Shown here: piece after piece, positions 49,727-59,327 of the stretch | Layout: every line of letters starts with the position of its first letter | How positions within the stretch are numbered: the first letter of the stretch is position 1 | Notes under the pieces: model-generated | The model's input: only the letters and a program-made list of their open reading frames with translations | Databases searched by the model: none | Told to the model about the DNA's origin: nothing | Translations under genes and position numbers: made by a program | NCBI GenBank assembly: GCA_963763205.1 | Contig: CAVXNQ010000010.1 | Coordinates: forward strand, 62,001 to 126,000 | Reading direction: 5' to 3' | Source of the DNA: DDH964 sp963763205 | Lineage (GTDB): Bacteria; Desulfobacterota; Desulfuromonadia; Desulfuromonadales; DDH964 | Length of the DNA stretch: 64,000 nucleotides

Positions 49727-50728
49727 TTAATAGGTATTATGTCCCGAATGGCGCTGGTTTAAGGGTGGATAGCAGCAAAACCGGGACTGTCCCTGAACGG
49801 GGGCTGTCCCAGGCTTTTGCGGCGCGAACCACCCGAGTTCCATAGCCCGTAAACATCTGGGACAGCCCCCGATGAAGCCGGGGGCGGTTGCCAGCCATCC
49901 AGCCAGCTTGGATTGCGCTGCAGCTGCGGCCATCTTGTCTTCCAACGCCTTGATTTGGCTGTGCAGTTCCAGGATGCGGACGGCATCCTGGTGGATCATT
50001 TCGCCGACCCATTCTGTTTCGGCACTGAACTGAGCCTGTTTTTGCCACTGCCGAGCATGATTGGCGAAAGCCGCACCGATGCCGGGAATCTTGCGCAAGG
50101 TTTTCAGGTGGAGTCGAGCCAGCTTCCGCAAGTCGTTGGCATGGGTGAGCAACTGAAGGAACCAGAAGTTGCAGGCATCGCCCCTCAGGGTCAGCAGACT
50201 GGGGCAAACGGCTTGCAGGTCGGCCTGAAGATTGTTCGACACCCGCACCCGCTCGTTGACCAATCTTCGGCGGCGACGACTCAGCTGTTTGCGGATCTGG
50301 TTTTCCCGAGGCGATTCGGCGACCACTTGCAGGACATCTTTCGCGGTGGGGAGATGGTCTTTGATCTGAAAAAGTTCCAAGCCACGGCGGGCATCGATAG
50401 CATCGGTCTTGGCGGCACCTGGGAAGACCTCCTTGAACCGGGCCATTTTCAGGTTGTTGATGTTGTTCAGTTGCCAACCCCGCGCCAGCACCATGGAATC
50501 CAGGGGTCTTGCTTAGCCATTGTAGACTTCCATGGCGACCCGAACCGGGCACTGATACTGCTGTTCAATTTGCTCAAGCCTGGTGAAGAAGGTTCGAAAA
50601 CCGTCCGGGTGATGGCGGATGCTGAATTCGGCGATCACCTCACCCGTGGACAGCCCCACCGCCACCTGATGGGACTTGCAACCGACATCGACGCAAACAC
50701 GGATATCAAGAGGAGTAGGAGAAAGCAT
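49727..50728 (-). pseudogene. IS110-family transposase remnant (in-frame stop, truncated C-terminus)
   Basis: From ATG 50728 the protein begins MLSPTPLDIRVCVDVGCKSH, with the DEDD-type Asp and the AMEVYNG motif, then meets an in-frame TAA at 50513-50515 where relatives have a Tyr. The same frame goes on (RPLDSMVLARGWQLNNI, KTDAIDARRG) through the coiled middle to LATAPGFIGG, the start of the Transposase_20 domain. The remainder of that domain, with its catalytic Ser area, is replaced by a GGGACTGTCCC palindromic element. Inactive by two independent lesions. No ends can be defined. Confidence 0.8.
49783..49870. repeat. GGGGGCTGTCCCAG inverted repeat inside the IS110 remnant
   Basis: Arms GGGGGCTGTCCCAG (49799-49812) and CTGGGACAGCCCCC (49857-49870) are perfect, about 44 bp apart, with an additional CCGGGACTGTCCC at 49781-49793. 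It shares its GGGAC(T/A)GTCCC unit with the 18238-18311 palindrome. It lies where the transposase C-terminal domain should be, so it may have inserted there. Confidence 0.6.
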
Positions 50729-51015
50729 AAATGGCTCCTTTCGGTAGAGCAAACCCGAGGACATCATCCTTGGGTCACGTCTACTTCCAGAGCCACACGT
50801 TCGGCACCATCCCGGTCGACCCGCCGGATGATGCAAAGGACGGGGGCGGCATTTCAGGCCGAAGTGAGCCTGAATGAACAGATCACTGACCCCAAGAGCC
50901 ACACCCCCGTCAGTGAAAGATTATCAAACCCAGGGGTGCCCCGCCATCTGCCAATTCCGATGGTAGACCCGGGCTCTGTTTGAGTCGAGGTAGATTTGGT
51001 AAGACCTATTTACGC

Positions 51016-51052
51016 AAAAACCCCTACGGAGCTTGCCACTGCTCCGTAGGGG
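51016..51052 (-). terminator. Intrinsic terminator of the beta-barrel protein gene
   Basis: Perfect 12-bp stem CCCCTACGGAGC / GCTCCGTAGGGG (51021-51052) with a T-run on the minus strand (51016-51020), 25 bp after the stop codon of the gene at 51077. Confidence 0.85.
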
Positions 51053-51076
51053 TTAAGGTGTCTTCAATAAATTCTG

Positions 51077-51751
51077 TCAGAAAGAATAGGTCAAAAGTCC
51101 ACTAAGTGAAGTGTCACTTTTCTGCTGAACTTCGGCTTCGATCCTCCACGGGCCGAACTGGGCAGCTAATCCGCCGAACACGCCAAAATTATCGTCTTCC
51201 TCAAAGTTGCCCTTAGTGCTTTCGTTACGAACCTGGGCCCTCGAACCGAAAATGACGGGTCCTGCATAAACAGTGAAGGGTTGGAACGAATACTCAATCG
51301 GAACTGCCCCTTCAAATTCCCACGCATTCCTTATTTTCAAATGCCCTACATCAGTTTCATCGTCCCAAGCGCCGAAATAGGCCCCCTGTGCGACCAGGCC
51401 AAGCCCCCATGGCAGATCAGGACGAAGGAAATTAATCTTAAGACCTGCCCCGACAAACGGTTGAAAGTTAGCATCGAATTTATGATAGTTGTCAATCTTC
51501 AGGTCTGCTGCGCCAATGTTTAAATACAACTCGTATCGTGGTTCATTGGCAACGCCTCCCCCCATACCAATGTGCACATAGGCGCGATTCTGTTGGACGT
51601 CGGCCCCATCCCATTGGGCCTGGTGGTAATCGTACCCAACGCCGATAATGGGTTTGAGATCCCTACCCGCTGTGCTAGCCGGACCGATATGCTGGGCGAG
51701 AGCGGGTGTCCCTACCAATACCAAGGCAAGTGCCAAAACCAGATTTTTCAT
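51077..51751 (-). CDS. Outer membrane beta-barrel protein
   Basis: 224 residues. Signal peptide (1-19, ending ALAQ), alternating hydrophobic strands (GYDYHQAQWDG, AYVHIGMGGG, YELYLNIGAADLKI, FQPFVGAGLKINF) and a terminal aromatic Phe, as needed for BAM-mediated insertion. Probably an eight-stranded barrel of the OmpW/OmpA size class; no specific family is certain. GC content is lower than in the metabolic genes, so it may be an acquired gene. It stands alone, with its own terminator. Confidence 0.75.
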   Translation of the reverse strand: MKNLVLALALVLVGTPALAQHIGPASTAGRDLKPIIGVGYDYHQAQWDGADVQQNRAYVHIGMGGGVANEPRYELYLNIGAADLKIDNYHKFDANFQPFVGAGLKINFLRPDLPWGLGLVAQGAYFGAWDDETDVGHLKIRNAWEFEGAVPIEYSFQPFTVYAGPVIFGSRAQVRNESTKGNFEEDDNFGVFGGLAAQFGPWRIEAEVQQKSDTSLSGLLTYSF

Positions 51752-51849
51752 CCTTCACTCCTCCTGAAAAATAGGTAAATGTGATGTCCCTTCCTGTATG
51801 CCTGCTTCAAATTAACATTGGAAATAAGCGTATCATAACAATTATTGGT

Positions 51850-51990
51850 ATCAACCTAGAGGTGGGCTGGAAAAAGTGGACACCCATCTGATAGCCTACG
51901 AGGCTCAAGGAGGTGTCCAATTGGAACGCATACCGAGGCAATTTTTCACACTGGAGTTCAAGGAAGAGGCGGTTAGCCCGGCCATCAATG
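51850..51990 (+). pseudogene. IS3-family remnant (end and start of OrfA)
   Basis: The sequence AAAGTGGACACC (51874 area) is the usual terminal motif of some IS3 elements, and LERIPRQFFTLEFKEEAV about 50 bp on matches the start of their OrfA. The frame then runs into unrelated sequence. Only about 140 bp remain. Confidence 0.6.
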
Positions 51991-52057
51991 TTAGCAAAAT
52001 GGTGAAGGGGGTGGATACAAAATGGCAAGGCAAGGCAAGATCTGACCCCTGGTCTCT

Positions 52058-52195
52058 AGGATCATCTCCGCCAGGGCCCGTTTTGGCGCCAGCAGGTGAT
52101 GAAAGCTGTAGCGGGTGATGACTAGGGAAAAGGTGTCGTCCGCGTAGGGCAGGGGAACCGCCCCGCCGACCACCCAAGCCAGGTTGGAGATGTCT
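52058..52195 (-). pseudogene. Class I SAM-dependent methyltransferase fragment
   Basis: Reads GGAVPLPYADDTFSLVITRY then SFHHLLAPKRALAEMI, the motif II-III region of class I methyltransferases (PF.D.SFS.V..R.SFHH). Both ends are missing. It is next to the IS3 remnant, which probably truncated it. Confidence 0.6.
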
Positions 52196-52377
52196 TGCTA
52201 CCGCACGGTGGCGGAAAAAATCAGCAACATCCCGCGGAATCCCGCCGCATGCCGGGGACCGCAGGGACCTGGTTCCGGCCCGTCCGGTGGCCGGTCGCAC
52301 GCGTCCCGGGAAGGATGAGGGCGGCTTGACACCCCGGTCGCAGCTTTCAGACAATGAAAGCGAGAGGAGGCGGTTTC

Positions 52378-52755
52378 ATGCCGAGCAAAATCGTCGTTTT
52401 CCGGGAAGAAGAGGGCAGCGTCCAGACAACGCAAACCTCGGGAATGCTCAGGAAGGAGCTGGTCACCACCCCCAACGCCTGGGTGGGAATAGTCAGCACG
52501 GAAGCAGGTTTCGTTTCGGGATGGCACCATCACGGGGATTACGAGACCTTCATCTACGTCGTCGCTGGTGAGATCCGGATGGAATTCGGCAAAGACGGTC
52601 GGGAAAACTGCCGCGCCGGACCGGGCGAGGTGCTCTACATCCCGAAGGAAACGGTGCACCGGGAGTCCAACCCAGGCACGGAAAAACAGCTCCTGTTCGG
52701 GGTGCGGGTCGGAACGGGCGATCCGGTGTTCAACGTCGACAGCCCCGAGAGCTAA
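52378..52755 (+). CDS. Cupin-domain protein
   Basis: 125 residues from ATG 52378 (GAGGAGG upstream). Single cupin: motif 1 GWHHHGDYETFIYVVAG (about 50-66) with three His and a Glu that can bind a metal, motif 2 PGEVLYIPKETVHRESN (about 84-100). It could be a small metal-dependent enzyme or binding protein; there is no substrate clue. No partner gene is adjacent. Confidence 0.8.
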   Translation: MPSKIVVFREEEGSVQTTQTSGMLRKELVTTPNAWVGIVSTEAGFVSGWHHHGDYETFIYVVAGEIRMEFGKDGRENCRAGPGEVLYIPKETVHRESNPGTEKQLLFGVRVGTGDPVFNVDSPES

Positions 52756-53166
52756 CAGGCTCCCCGCCGGGTTCGGGGATTTCCCGGGACAGATCGGTGC
52801 CCGCCAGAGGTAGGCCCCTGCCGGAAAGAGGGCGCTTTTGCGGGTTCCGGAAGGGGCGTTGGGGAGCAGACTCAACCTTCAAACTTTCCGGCGTGAACTC
52901 CAAAGCAGCCTGAGGTGAAACAGGACAGGATCGTTTTTCTCTGTGAAACGGTCCCTCCGTACCCTCCTTCACACGTTCGCTCCAATCGATATCGTGGACC
53001 GTGGAGAACCCAGAATTCTTGGTCGGGACGCAGAGGGATGAAACAGGCTTCCGCTTTTTGAACACAGAAGGTCGATAATCCATTACACTCCGATCGTCGC
53101 CGCGCTGTGCGGATGCGCGGCCCCTCACCGCTTCCCTACAACCCCTTTACTCGCCCGACGCAGCCA
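52756..53166. other. Intergenic region without assignable content
   Basis: About 410 bp between the cupin gene and the membrane protein gene. Short open frames on both strands have no start signals or domain patterns. No terminator or promoter of convincing strength was seen. Confidence 0.4.
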
Positions 53167-53733
53167 ATGTCCATCACCCCCTCGTTATCCCATACTCTCG
53201 CCAGCAGCTTCTCCGTCCTCAGGCTCTTTGTGATACCGGTCGGCGGCGGCATTCCGGCGGGGGTGCTCCTGGCCCGGAGGCAAGGGCTGGCCTGGCCGGT
53301 GACGGCCATTGTCTACCTGGTCTCGGATGCGCTTCTCGCCCTGGCCTTCGAGCCGCTCCTGCGCCTGGGAAGCCGCTGGGGGAACCGGAGTCGTCTCGGC
53401 GCCCGCCTCGGCGCAGCCTTCAAAAATGCCAGCGAGCGCAGTGTCGCCCACTTCAATGGCACCGGCGCCGGGCCGCTGGCCCTGGTCATGATCGCCTTCG
53501 GCGTCGACCCGATGACCGGTCGCGCCTCGGCCCTCGCCGCGGGGCACGGGTTTATCGCCGGCTGGGTCATCGCCATTGCCGGAGACATGCTCTATTTCGG
53601 CGTGATCGCCGTCTCCACCCTGGGCCTGAACACCTATATCCATGACCCCAACACGACGATGCTGATCATCCTCGCCGCCATGTTCCTGCTGCCGGTCGTG
53701 GTTCGCAACCTTCGGGCGCGGCTGGCGGGGTGA
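53167..53733 (+). CDS. Small integral membrane protein, small-multidrug-export-like
   Basis: 188 residues from ATG 53167. Four or five hydrophobic segments (RLFVIPVGGGIPAGVLLA, WPVTAIVYLVSDALLALAF, a GPLALVMIAFGVDPMTG stretch, GWVIAIAGDMLYFGVIA, MLIILAAMFLLPVVV). I recall a family of similar putative membrane proteins (small multidrug export type), but the assignment is weak. No obvious operon partner. Confidence 0.65.
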   Translation: MSITPSLSHTLASSFSVLRLFVIPVGGGIPAGVLLARRQGLAWPVTAIVYLVSDALLALAFEPLLRLGSRWGNRSRLGARLGAAFKNASERSVAHFNGTGAGPLALVMIAFGVDPMTGRASALAAGHGFIAGWVIAIAGDMLYFGVIAVSTLGLNTYIHDPNTTMLIILAAMFLLPVVVRNLRARLAG

Positions 53734-54017
53734 AACGCAGCCAAGGAGGCAGGCCCCGACGGAACCAGGGTGCAAAACCCCGGGGCTACCAGGCTTGACA
53801 AGGGCGGAAATCATTTAACCTGGCACGGCCCCGGTGCTTTGAAACGGGGACAGCTCCTCCCCGCTGAGCGGCAGCCATTTCCGGCAGCGGGAATAGATAC
53901 TCTCGCCGAGACGGTCGTGGGAACCCTGGTGGCGCACCATCGCGCAGCGTCCTGCTACACCTCGCAGATTGGCGGGCCCGAGCGGGCTACCTCGTCGCAG
54001 ATATCGAAATGAACATC

Positions 54018-54065
54018 AAACGGGGGACCGGCTGCTTTTCTGCGAATGCCGCCGGTCCCCCGTTT
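54018..54065. terminator. Terminator homologous to that at 20046
   Basis: AAACGGGGGACCGGC pairs perfectly with GCCGGTCCCCCGTTT; the loop begins TGCTTTT as in the 20046 terminator. It belongs to the duplicated, decayed copy of that locus. Confidence 0.75.
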
Positions 54066-54098
54066 GCTTTCCTGACGGTCCCTGCCTGCCAGACACTG

Positions 54099-54128
54099 AA
54101 AAGGCCACCCTGGCAGGGGTGGCCTTTT
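54099..54128. terminator. Second hairpin terminator, bidirectional
   Basis: AAAAGGCCACC / GGTGGCCTTTT, 11-bp perfect stem with an eight-base loop. It lies between the duplicated terminator and the truncated glycine-zipper gene copy. Confidence 0.7.
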
Positions 54129-54178
54129 CTCGCATCGGGGGCCGGCAGGAAAGCGCCGCCCCGGGCCGGTCGTCAGGG

Positions 54179-54391
54179 GCCGGCCAACGCGAACAGGAGG
54201 AGCGCCGCAATCGAAACCACCAGCCATTGGGGCGCCGGTTTTGTCGCAACCTGGATTCCCATAACATACTCCTTTCGGATAGCGTCCCGTTCCCAGCGGA
54301 CCCAGGACCGTTCACTCTTCGTTGTGTCCATGTCTGCCCGGCAAATAGGGAGGAAGTGTGGCAGAATTGTGGAAAGTTCGGAAAAGCGGCA
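54179..54391 (-). pseudogene. Truncated copy of the glycine-zipper gene 5' end and its upstream region
   Basis: About 212 bp match 20584-20796 with only about ten differences. The copy keeps the start (MGIQVATKPAPQWLVVSI), the signal peptide and the ribosome site, then breaks off right after ALAG. Beyond it on the other side the match ends at AAAAGCGGC, where the SRPBCC gene's leader begins. Confidence 0.85.
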
Positions 54392-54417
54392 AACCCGCAC
54401 CGAAAGGAAACGAAACC

Positions 54418-54864
54418 ATGGCAACCAACACCATCCGACTGCACCGCGTGCTGCGGGCGGCGCCGGAAAAAATCTACCGGGCGTTCCTGGATGCCGACGC
54501 CCTGGTCAAATGGATGCCGCCCAACGGCTTCACCGCCAGGGTCGCCCACTTGGACGCCCGGGTCGGCGGCAGCTACCAGATGTCCTTCACCAACTTCGGT
54601 ACCGGGAAAAGTCACGCCTTCGGCGGGGAATATCTCGAACTGGTGCCGCACGAGCGCCTTCGCTACACCGACTGCTTCGACGACCCGAACCTCTCCGGGG
54701 AGATCCGGATGACGGTCACCCTGCAGCAGGTGTCTTGCGGGACCGACCTGAATATCGTGCAGGAAGGGGTGCCTGATGTCATCCCCGCCGCGGCCTGTTA
54801 TCTCGGCTGGCAGGAATCGCTCACCCTGCTGGCCAAACTGGTCGAGGGCGAAATTCCGGATTAG
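54418..54864 (+). CDS. SRPBCC-fold protein (AHSA1/START-like)
   Basis: 148 residues from ATG 54418 (AAAGGAAACG upstream). TIRLHRVLRAAPEKIYRAFL, ALVKWMPPNGF, GGSYQMSFTNFGTG and GWQESLTLLAKLVE match the AHSA1-type SRPBCC proteins, which bind hydrophobic ligands in a helix-grip fold. Role unknown. Its promoter region is the duplicated glycine-zipper upstream segment, read in the opposite direction. Confidence 0.82.
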   Translation: MATNTIRLHRVLRAAPEKIYRAFLDADALVKWMPPNGFTARVAHLDARVGGSYQMSFTNFGTGKSHAFGGEYLELVPHERLRYTDCFDDPNLSGEIRMTVTLQQVSCGTDLNIVQEGVPDVIPAAACYLGWQESLTLLAKLVEGEIPD

Positions 54865-54982
54865 CGCCCGACGACGACGCCACTGGACTTATCGGCCCAA
54901 GGGGGGAGAGACTGCCGGTGCTGAAAAGGTGCCTGCCCTCCGTTGGCCCTAATCTGGACCAAGCTCCCGGCGGGAGTCCGAA

Positions 54983-56320
54983 ATGGGCAAAAAAGCGACG
55001 CCCCCCGGGGACGGGAACACATCAGGCGGGATCTCGCGTTCCAGCAGATGGTTGCGGTTCGTCGCCGAACTGAGCGGCGGGCGCCCCTTGCCACGGCTGA
55101 GCTGGCGGGAAATCTTCGTGGCTTTCCGCTACCGCAACTATCGCCTCTGGTTCCGGGGGCAGCTGGTTTCCCTGATCGGTACCTGGATGCAGACGACCGC
55201 CCAGGGCTTTCTGATCTACCAGCTCACCAGCTCCCCCGCCTACCTGGGCTACGTCGGCTTCGCCACCGGCGTTCCAGCCTGGCTGTTGATGCTCTACGGC
55301 GGGGTCGTCGCTGATCGCCTGCCGCGGCAGAAGCTGCTGCTGGCGACGCAGAGCACCATGATGCTCCTGGCCCTGATTCTCGCCGCCCTGACTTTCCTGA
55401 AACAGGTCGAGCCGTGGCACATCCTTCTGCTGACCTTCGCCCTGGGAATAGTCACGGCCTTCGACGCACCGGCCCGCCAATCCTTCGTCCTGGAACTGGT
55501 GGAGCGAGAGGACCTGGCCAACGCCATCGCCCTCAACTCCATCATGTTCAACCTGGCGACAGTGCTCGGACCGGCCGTGGCCGGTGTGATCTATGCCGTC
55601 GTGGGACCCGCGTGGTGCTTTACCATCAACGGCCTGACCTACATCGCGGTGATCGTCGCCCTGGCCATGATGCGGATCCAGCCCATCGCAAGACCGACCC
55701 AGGGGACGGCCTTCCTGAAGGATCTGCAGGAGGGGCTCCGCTACGTCGCCGCCCATGCGGAGATCCGTACGCTGCTCAGCATCGTGGCGGTCATGAGCCT
55801 GTTCGGGAATGCCTACATGACGCTCATGCCGGCCTGGGCCGTCAAGGTCCTGGGCGGGGATGCGGCAACCAACGGCTGGCTGCTCTCCGCGCGCGGCCTC
55901 GGCGCCCTTTGCGGCGGCATGGTGATCGCAGCCCTGGGGCGGTTCCGCTTCAAGGGCAAGCTCCTCACCCTAGGGACGTTTGCGTTTCCGGGAATGCTGC
56001 TGGTCTTTTCCGCGGTGCGTTGGCTGCCCCTGTCCCTGGGCGCGCTGATCCTCGTGGGGTGGAGCTTCATGGTCCTTTTCAACCTGTGCAATGCTCTCAT
56101 TCAGACCTTGGTGGCAGACAAGGTGCGCGGGCGGGTGATCAGCCTCTACACCATGTGCATCTTCGGGCTGATGCCCCTGGGCGCGCTGCTGGCCGGCCTC
56201 GCCGCCGAGGTCGTCAGCGAGCCCCTGACCATCCTGCTCAGCGCAGCCATCGCCCTGGTTTACGCCCTTTGGGTCTTTCTCAAGGTTCCCGGCCTGCGTG
56301 CCCAGCCCGGGCAGGATTGA
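54983..56320 (+). CDS. MFS transporter, EntS/enterobactin-exporter-like
   Basis: 445 residues, about 12 membrane segments. FRYRNYRLWFRGQLVSLIGTWMQ, GVVADRLPRQKLLLATQ (the loop 2-3 motif), FDAPARQSFVLELVERE and ALIQTLVADKVRGRV are typical of the MFS_3 group that includes EntS-like exporters. A 45-residue hydrophilic N-terminal extension (GKKATPPGDGNTSGGISR) precedes the first segment. Substrate unknown. Confidence 0.85.
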   Translation: MGKKATPPGDGNTSGGISRSSRWLRFVAELSGGRPLPRLSWREIFVAFRYRNYRLWFRGQLVSLIGTWMQTTAQGFLIYQLTSSPAYLGYVGFATGVPAWLLMLYGGVVADRLPRQKLLLATQSTMMLLALILAALTFLKQVEPWHILLLTFALGIVTAFDAPARQSFVLELVEREDLANAIALNSIMFNLATVLGPAVAGVIYAVVGPAWCFTINGLTYIAVIVALAMMRIQPIARPTQGTAFLKDLQEGLRYVAAHAEIRTLLSIVAVMSLFGNAYMTLMPAWAVKVLGGDAATNGWLLSARGLGALCGGMVIAALGRFRFKGKLLTLGTFAFPGMLLVFSAVRWLPLSLGALILVGWSFMVLFNLCNALIQTLVADKVRGRVISLYTMCIFGLMPLGALLAGLAAEVVSEPLTILLSAAIALVYALWVFLKVPGLRAQPGQD

Positions 56321-56340
56321 CGAGCTCGGCAGGAGGTCGG

Positions 56341-56426
56341 GTGCCGAAGATGATCATCAGCCACGGCGGCAGCGGGGGGTGGAGGTTGAGGTGGCGTGGG
56401 ACGGGCTGGAGGTGGTGGTGCGGTGA
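56341..56426 (+). pseudogene. Second decayed 3' fragment of the MBL-fold hydrolase gene, with an internal deletion
   Basis: Starts GTGCCGAAGATGATCATCAG, the same as codons for VPKMIVSHCGS in the intact gene, then skips about 75 bp and continues GTGGAGGTTGAGGTGGCGTG to the same CGGTGA end. It lies 20 bp behind the MFS gene. Confidence 0.8.
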
Positions 56427-56590
56427 AATGCGTTAGCTGTAGCCCATGCTACTCAATCTGCATCGGCTCCTAGGAGCCTCTCGGAATAATTCGCGGCCCG
56501 GCTTCAATGTTCTGCAGTACGGTGAGATTGTTGCGACATATTTGCCTGAATTCTCCGAAATAGAGGCGGGGTCACCCATTAAAAGGCGCC

Positions 56591-57257
56591 GGAGAGCGTC
56601 AGCACCCGTTTCAGCAAGATCTTTGAAAAAGGCTATTTTCCCCGGACCTTCTTTTCCGGAGCCTTCTGGTTAACCCAGGTCGTCCCGCTGTTCGCCATCT
56701 ACACCTTCGGCCCGACCATCCTCTCCTCCCTCGGCCTGGGGCACGGCAAGGAGGCCATGCTCGGCGATTCGGTGCTCAGCCTGGTCTTCATCGTCGGCTG
56801 CATCCCGGCCCTGATCTGGATCAACAGCGTGGGGCGCCGGCCCCTGATCATCTGGAGCTTCGCCTTCATGACCCTGGGCATGCTGATCCTGGGGCTCTTC
56901 CCCAACGCCCCGGTGTGGGTCATCATGACAGGTTTCAGTATCTACGCGCTGGCCTCGGGGGGACCGAACATCCTGGAATGGATCTACCCCAACGAGCTGT
57001 TCCCCACGGAAGTGCGGGCTTCGGCAGTCGGGGTGGCCACGGCGATCAGCCGCATCGGCGCCACCATGGGAACCTTCGCCTTGCCCCACTGGCTTGACAG
57101 TTACGGCATCGGCACCACCATGCTGATCATGACCGGGGTGACCTTCATCGGCCTCTTGATCTGCATCGCCCTCGCTCCGGAGACCCGGGGCCTGACCCTG
57201 ACCCAGGCCAGCTCCGTTGCAACCAGCGGGGGAGTCGTGGCCAGGGAAACGGCCTGA
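56591..57257 (+). pseudogene. 5'-truncated MFS sugar-porter-like transporter
   Basis: The frame STRFSKIFEKGYFPRTFF onward reads as the C-terminal half of an MFS permease of the sugar porter type: GRRPLIIWSFAFMTLG, WIYPNELFPTEVRASAVG (the loop motif PNELFPTEVR), and LAPETRGLTLTQ. The N-terminal six membrane segments are absent; upstream is unrelated. An ATG at 56757 could start a short product but this would not be a transporter. Followed by a good terminator. Confidence 0.75.
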
Positions 57258-57307
57258 GGACGACCCAACCTCCCTTAGCCCAACAGGCAGTTGATGGTGG
57301 ATTATTG

Positions 57308-57347
57308 GCTCCGGTGATTGTACGATTCGATCACCGGAGCGCTTTTT
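57308..57347 (+). terminator. Intrinsic terminator after the MFS remnant
   Basis: GCTCCGGTGAT pairs with ATCACCGGAGC (57308-57340) and is followed by GCTTTTT. Perfect 11-bp stem. Confidence 0.85.
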
Positions 57348-57468
57348 CACCCCCGTGACAGCCCCTTTTTGGACACAGCGTCGCTCCAATGCGGCAGCGG
57401 CGTGGAAACCACCGGAATTGGCCGGACGCCGCGCGAGGATCGACTGACGCCGGCAGGAAGACAAAGCC

Positions 57469-58143
57469 ATGATCATCGTACAGAACGACCCGCGAGTGCC
57501 AGCCGGCATCTTCGGGGATTTCCTGCAGGATGCAGGGATATGCCCCAGGGTTTTGCGCCTCTTCGCCGGCGACCGGCTCCCCCCGATAGACGGAGTTTCC
57601 GCCGCTATCGTTCTCGGGGGCTACATGGGCGTCGGTGATGATGCGGACTATCCCCATCTCCTGCAACTGCGAAACTTCATCCGGGAAGCGGCCGAGGCGG
57701 ACATGCCCCTTCTGGGCATCTGCCTTGGCGGGCAACTGCTCGCGGATGCCTTCGGCGGCAAGGTGACGGCGAACCAACAGGGGGAGAGGGGGATGCGGGG
57801 TGTTCGACTGACGGCGGAAGGAGAAAAGGACCCCTTGCTGGCGGGGATTCCGCAACAATTCGACGCCTTTCAATGGCACAACGACAGCTTCGAGGTTCCC
57901 GCGGGAGCCGTCCACCTGGCCGCCTCCGAGCATTGCCCGGGCCAGGCTTTCCGGGTCCGCAACGCCTACGGCCTGCAATTTCATCCCGAGGTGAATGCGG
58001 AGATCGTCGCCGCGTGGAATGCCCGGTCAGCCCCCGGCGAGGACTATGTTTCCGGTTTCCGTGAGGCGGAATCGGCCTGGCATCATCTCTCGCTCCGCCT
58101 CCTGGCCAATTTCCTGAAATTGGCTCACCTGCATTGCGTCTGA
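57469..58143 (+). CDS. Class I glutamine amidotransferase-like protein
   Basis: 224 residues. The nucleophile Cys is in LLGICLGGQLLAD (about residue 84), and the His-Glu pair in LQFHPEVNAE (about 168-170), so the full catalytic triad is visible. VLGGYMGVGDDADYPHL matches the stand-alone GMP synthase-like GATase group. It would hydrolyse glutamine or a gamma-glutamyl compound; substrate unknown. The gene converges on the efflux operon. Confidence 0.85.
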   Translation: MIIVQNDPRVPAGIFGDFLQDAGICPRVLRLFAGDRLPPIDGVSAAIVLGGYMGVGDDADYPHLLQLRNFIREAAEADMPLLGICLGGQLLADAFGGKVTANQQGERGMRGVRLTAEGEKDPLLAGIPQQFDAFQWHNDSFEVPAGAVHLAASEHCPGQAFRVRNAYGLQFHPEVNAEIVAAWNARSAPGEDYVSGFREAESAWHHLSLRLLANFLKLAHLHCV

Positions 58144-58213
58144 CCGGGAACCGGGACGGCCTCGGAGCCACACCTCGATACCGGGGTGCCCTTCCCCATT
58201 TCCCGTTCCCCCC

Positions 58214-59323
58214 TCACTCCATCCGCCGCCGGAACAGCCAGGTCGCACTCCCCAGCGTCCCCGCCGCGATGATCGCCATCGGCCAGGTCTGGCTCCAGAC
58301 CACCGCTGCGGAAACGTCCTTGAGAAAGATCCCCTTCACCACCACCATGAAGTAGCGCAGCGGGTTGGCGTAGGTGACAAGCTGCAGCCAGTCGGGCATG
58401 TTCTCGATCGGGGTGGCGAAGCCGGAGAGGATGACCGCCGGGACGATGAAGACGAAGGTGCCGAGGATCGCCTGCTGCTGGGTCATGGAAAGGGAGGAGA
58501 TGAAGAGGCCGACGCCGATGACCGCCGCCAAAAAGACGACCATGCCGGCGTAGAGCAGGAGCAGGGAACCGTTGAAGGGAACCTGCAGCAGAAAGGTCGC
58601 GGCGAGGATCATGAAGCTCCCTTCCGCCACCGCGACCAAGCAGCGCCGGCAGCGCCTTGCCGGCGAGGATCTCCAGCGGATGCAGGGGGGAGACCAGCAG
58701 CTGGTCGAAGGTCCCCATCTCCCGTTCCCGGGCCACCGACAGGGCGGTGACCAGCACCCCGATCAAGGTGGTGAGGATGCAGACCAGGCTCGGCACCGTG
58801 TACCAGCGGAATTCGAGGTTGGGGTTGAACCAGTTGCGCACCGCCAGCTGCACCGCCGGCGGCCCGCCGCCGGGGGCGACGTTCGACGCGGTACTGGTTG
58901 ACGATGCGCTGGGCGTAGCCCTGGACGATCTGCGCCGCGTTGGTCTTGCGGCCGTCGACGATGAAGCTCGACCTGCGCCGGCCGGCCGGCGGCGAGGTTG
59001 GCGGAGAAGTCCGGCGGGATCCACAGCACCGCGATCGCCTGCTGGCGGTCGATGAGGGGCGCGATCTGTTCCGGGCGCTGCAGCGGCAAGAATCTGCGCT
59101 GAAGGTGCCGGCGGCGGCGAAGCGGGCCGCCAGGACCGCCGCCGGGCGGCCGCGGTCCTGGTTGAGGATCGCCAGGCTCTGGTTGTTCGACCTCCAGGGT
59201 GGCGGCGAAGGAGAAGACGAAGAGCTGCACCAAGGGCGGGACGATGAGGACGAAGCGGCTCTTCTTGTCGCGCAACAGCGCCAGCAGCTCCTTGACGATC
59301 AGGGTTTTAATCCGTCCGAGCAT
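58214..59323 (-). CDS. ybhR: ABC-2 type efflux permease (YbhR-like), frameshifted
   Basis: Starts MLGRIKTLIVKELLALLRDK with the ABC-2 N-terminal membrane segment LIVPPLVQLFVFSFAATLEV, then a periplasmic loop and LVTALSVAREREMGTFDQLLVSP and PIENMPDWLQ, ending LFRRRME. At least four one-base shifts (near 59185, 59090, 58980, 58635) are needed to keep one frame. Corrected length about 370 residues, as in YbhR. Stop is four bases before... the previous permease gene ends at 59328, so the two are adjacent in the operon. Forms the exporter membrane part with the permease at 59328-60450. Confidence 0.82.
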
Positions 59324-59327
59324 AGCA

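Noticed and set aside
56446..56673. 75-residue open frame after the second MBL fragment
   Set aside because: It runs across decayed sequence into the MFS remnant in a wrong frame; the remnant's own frame is the coherent one.
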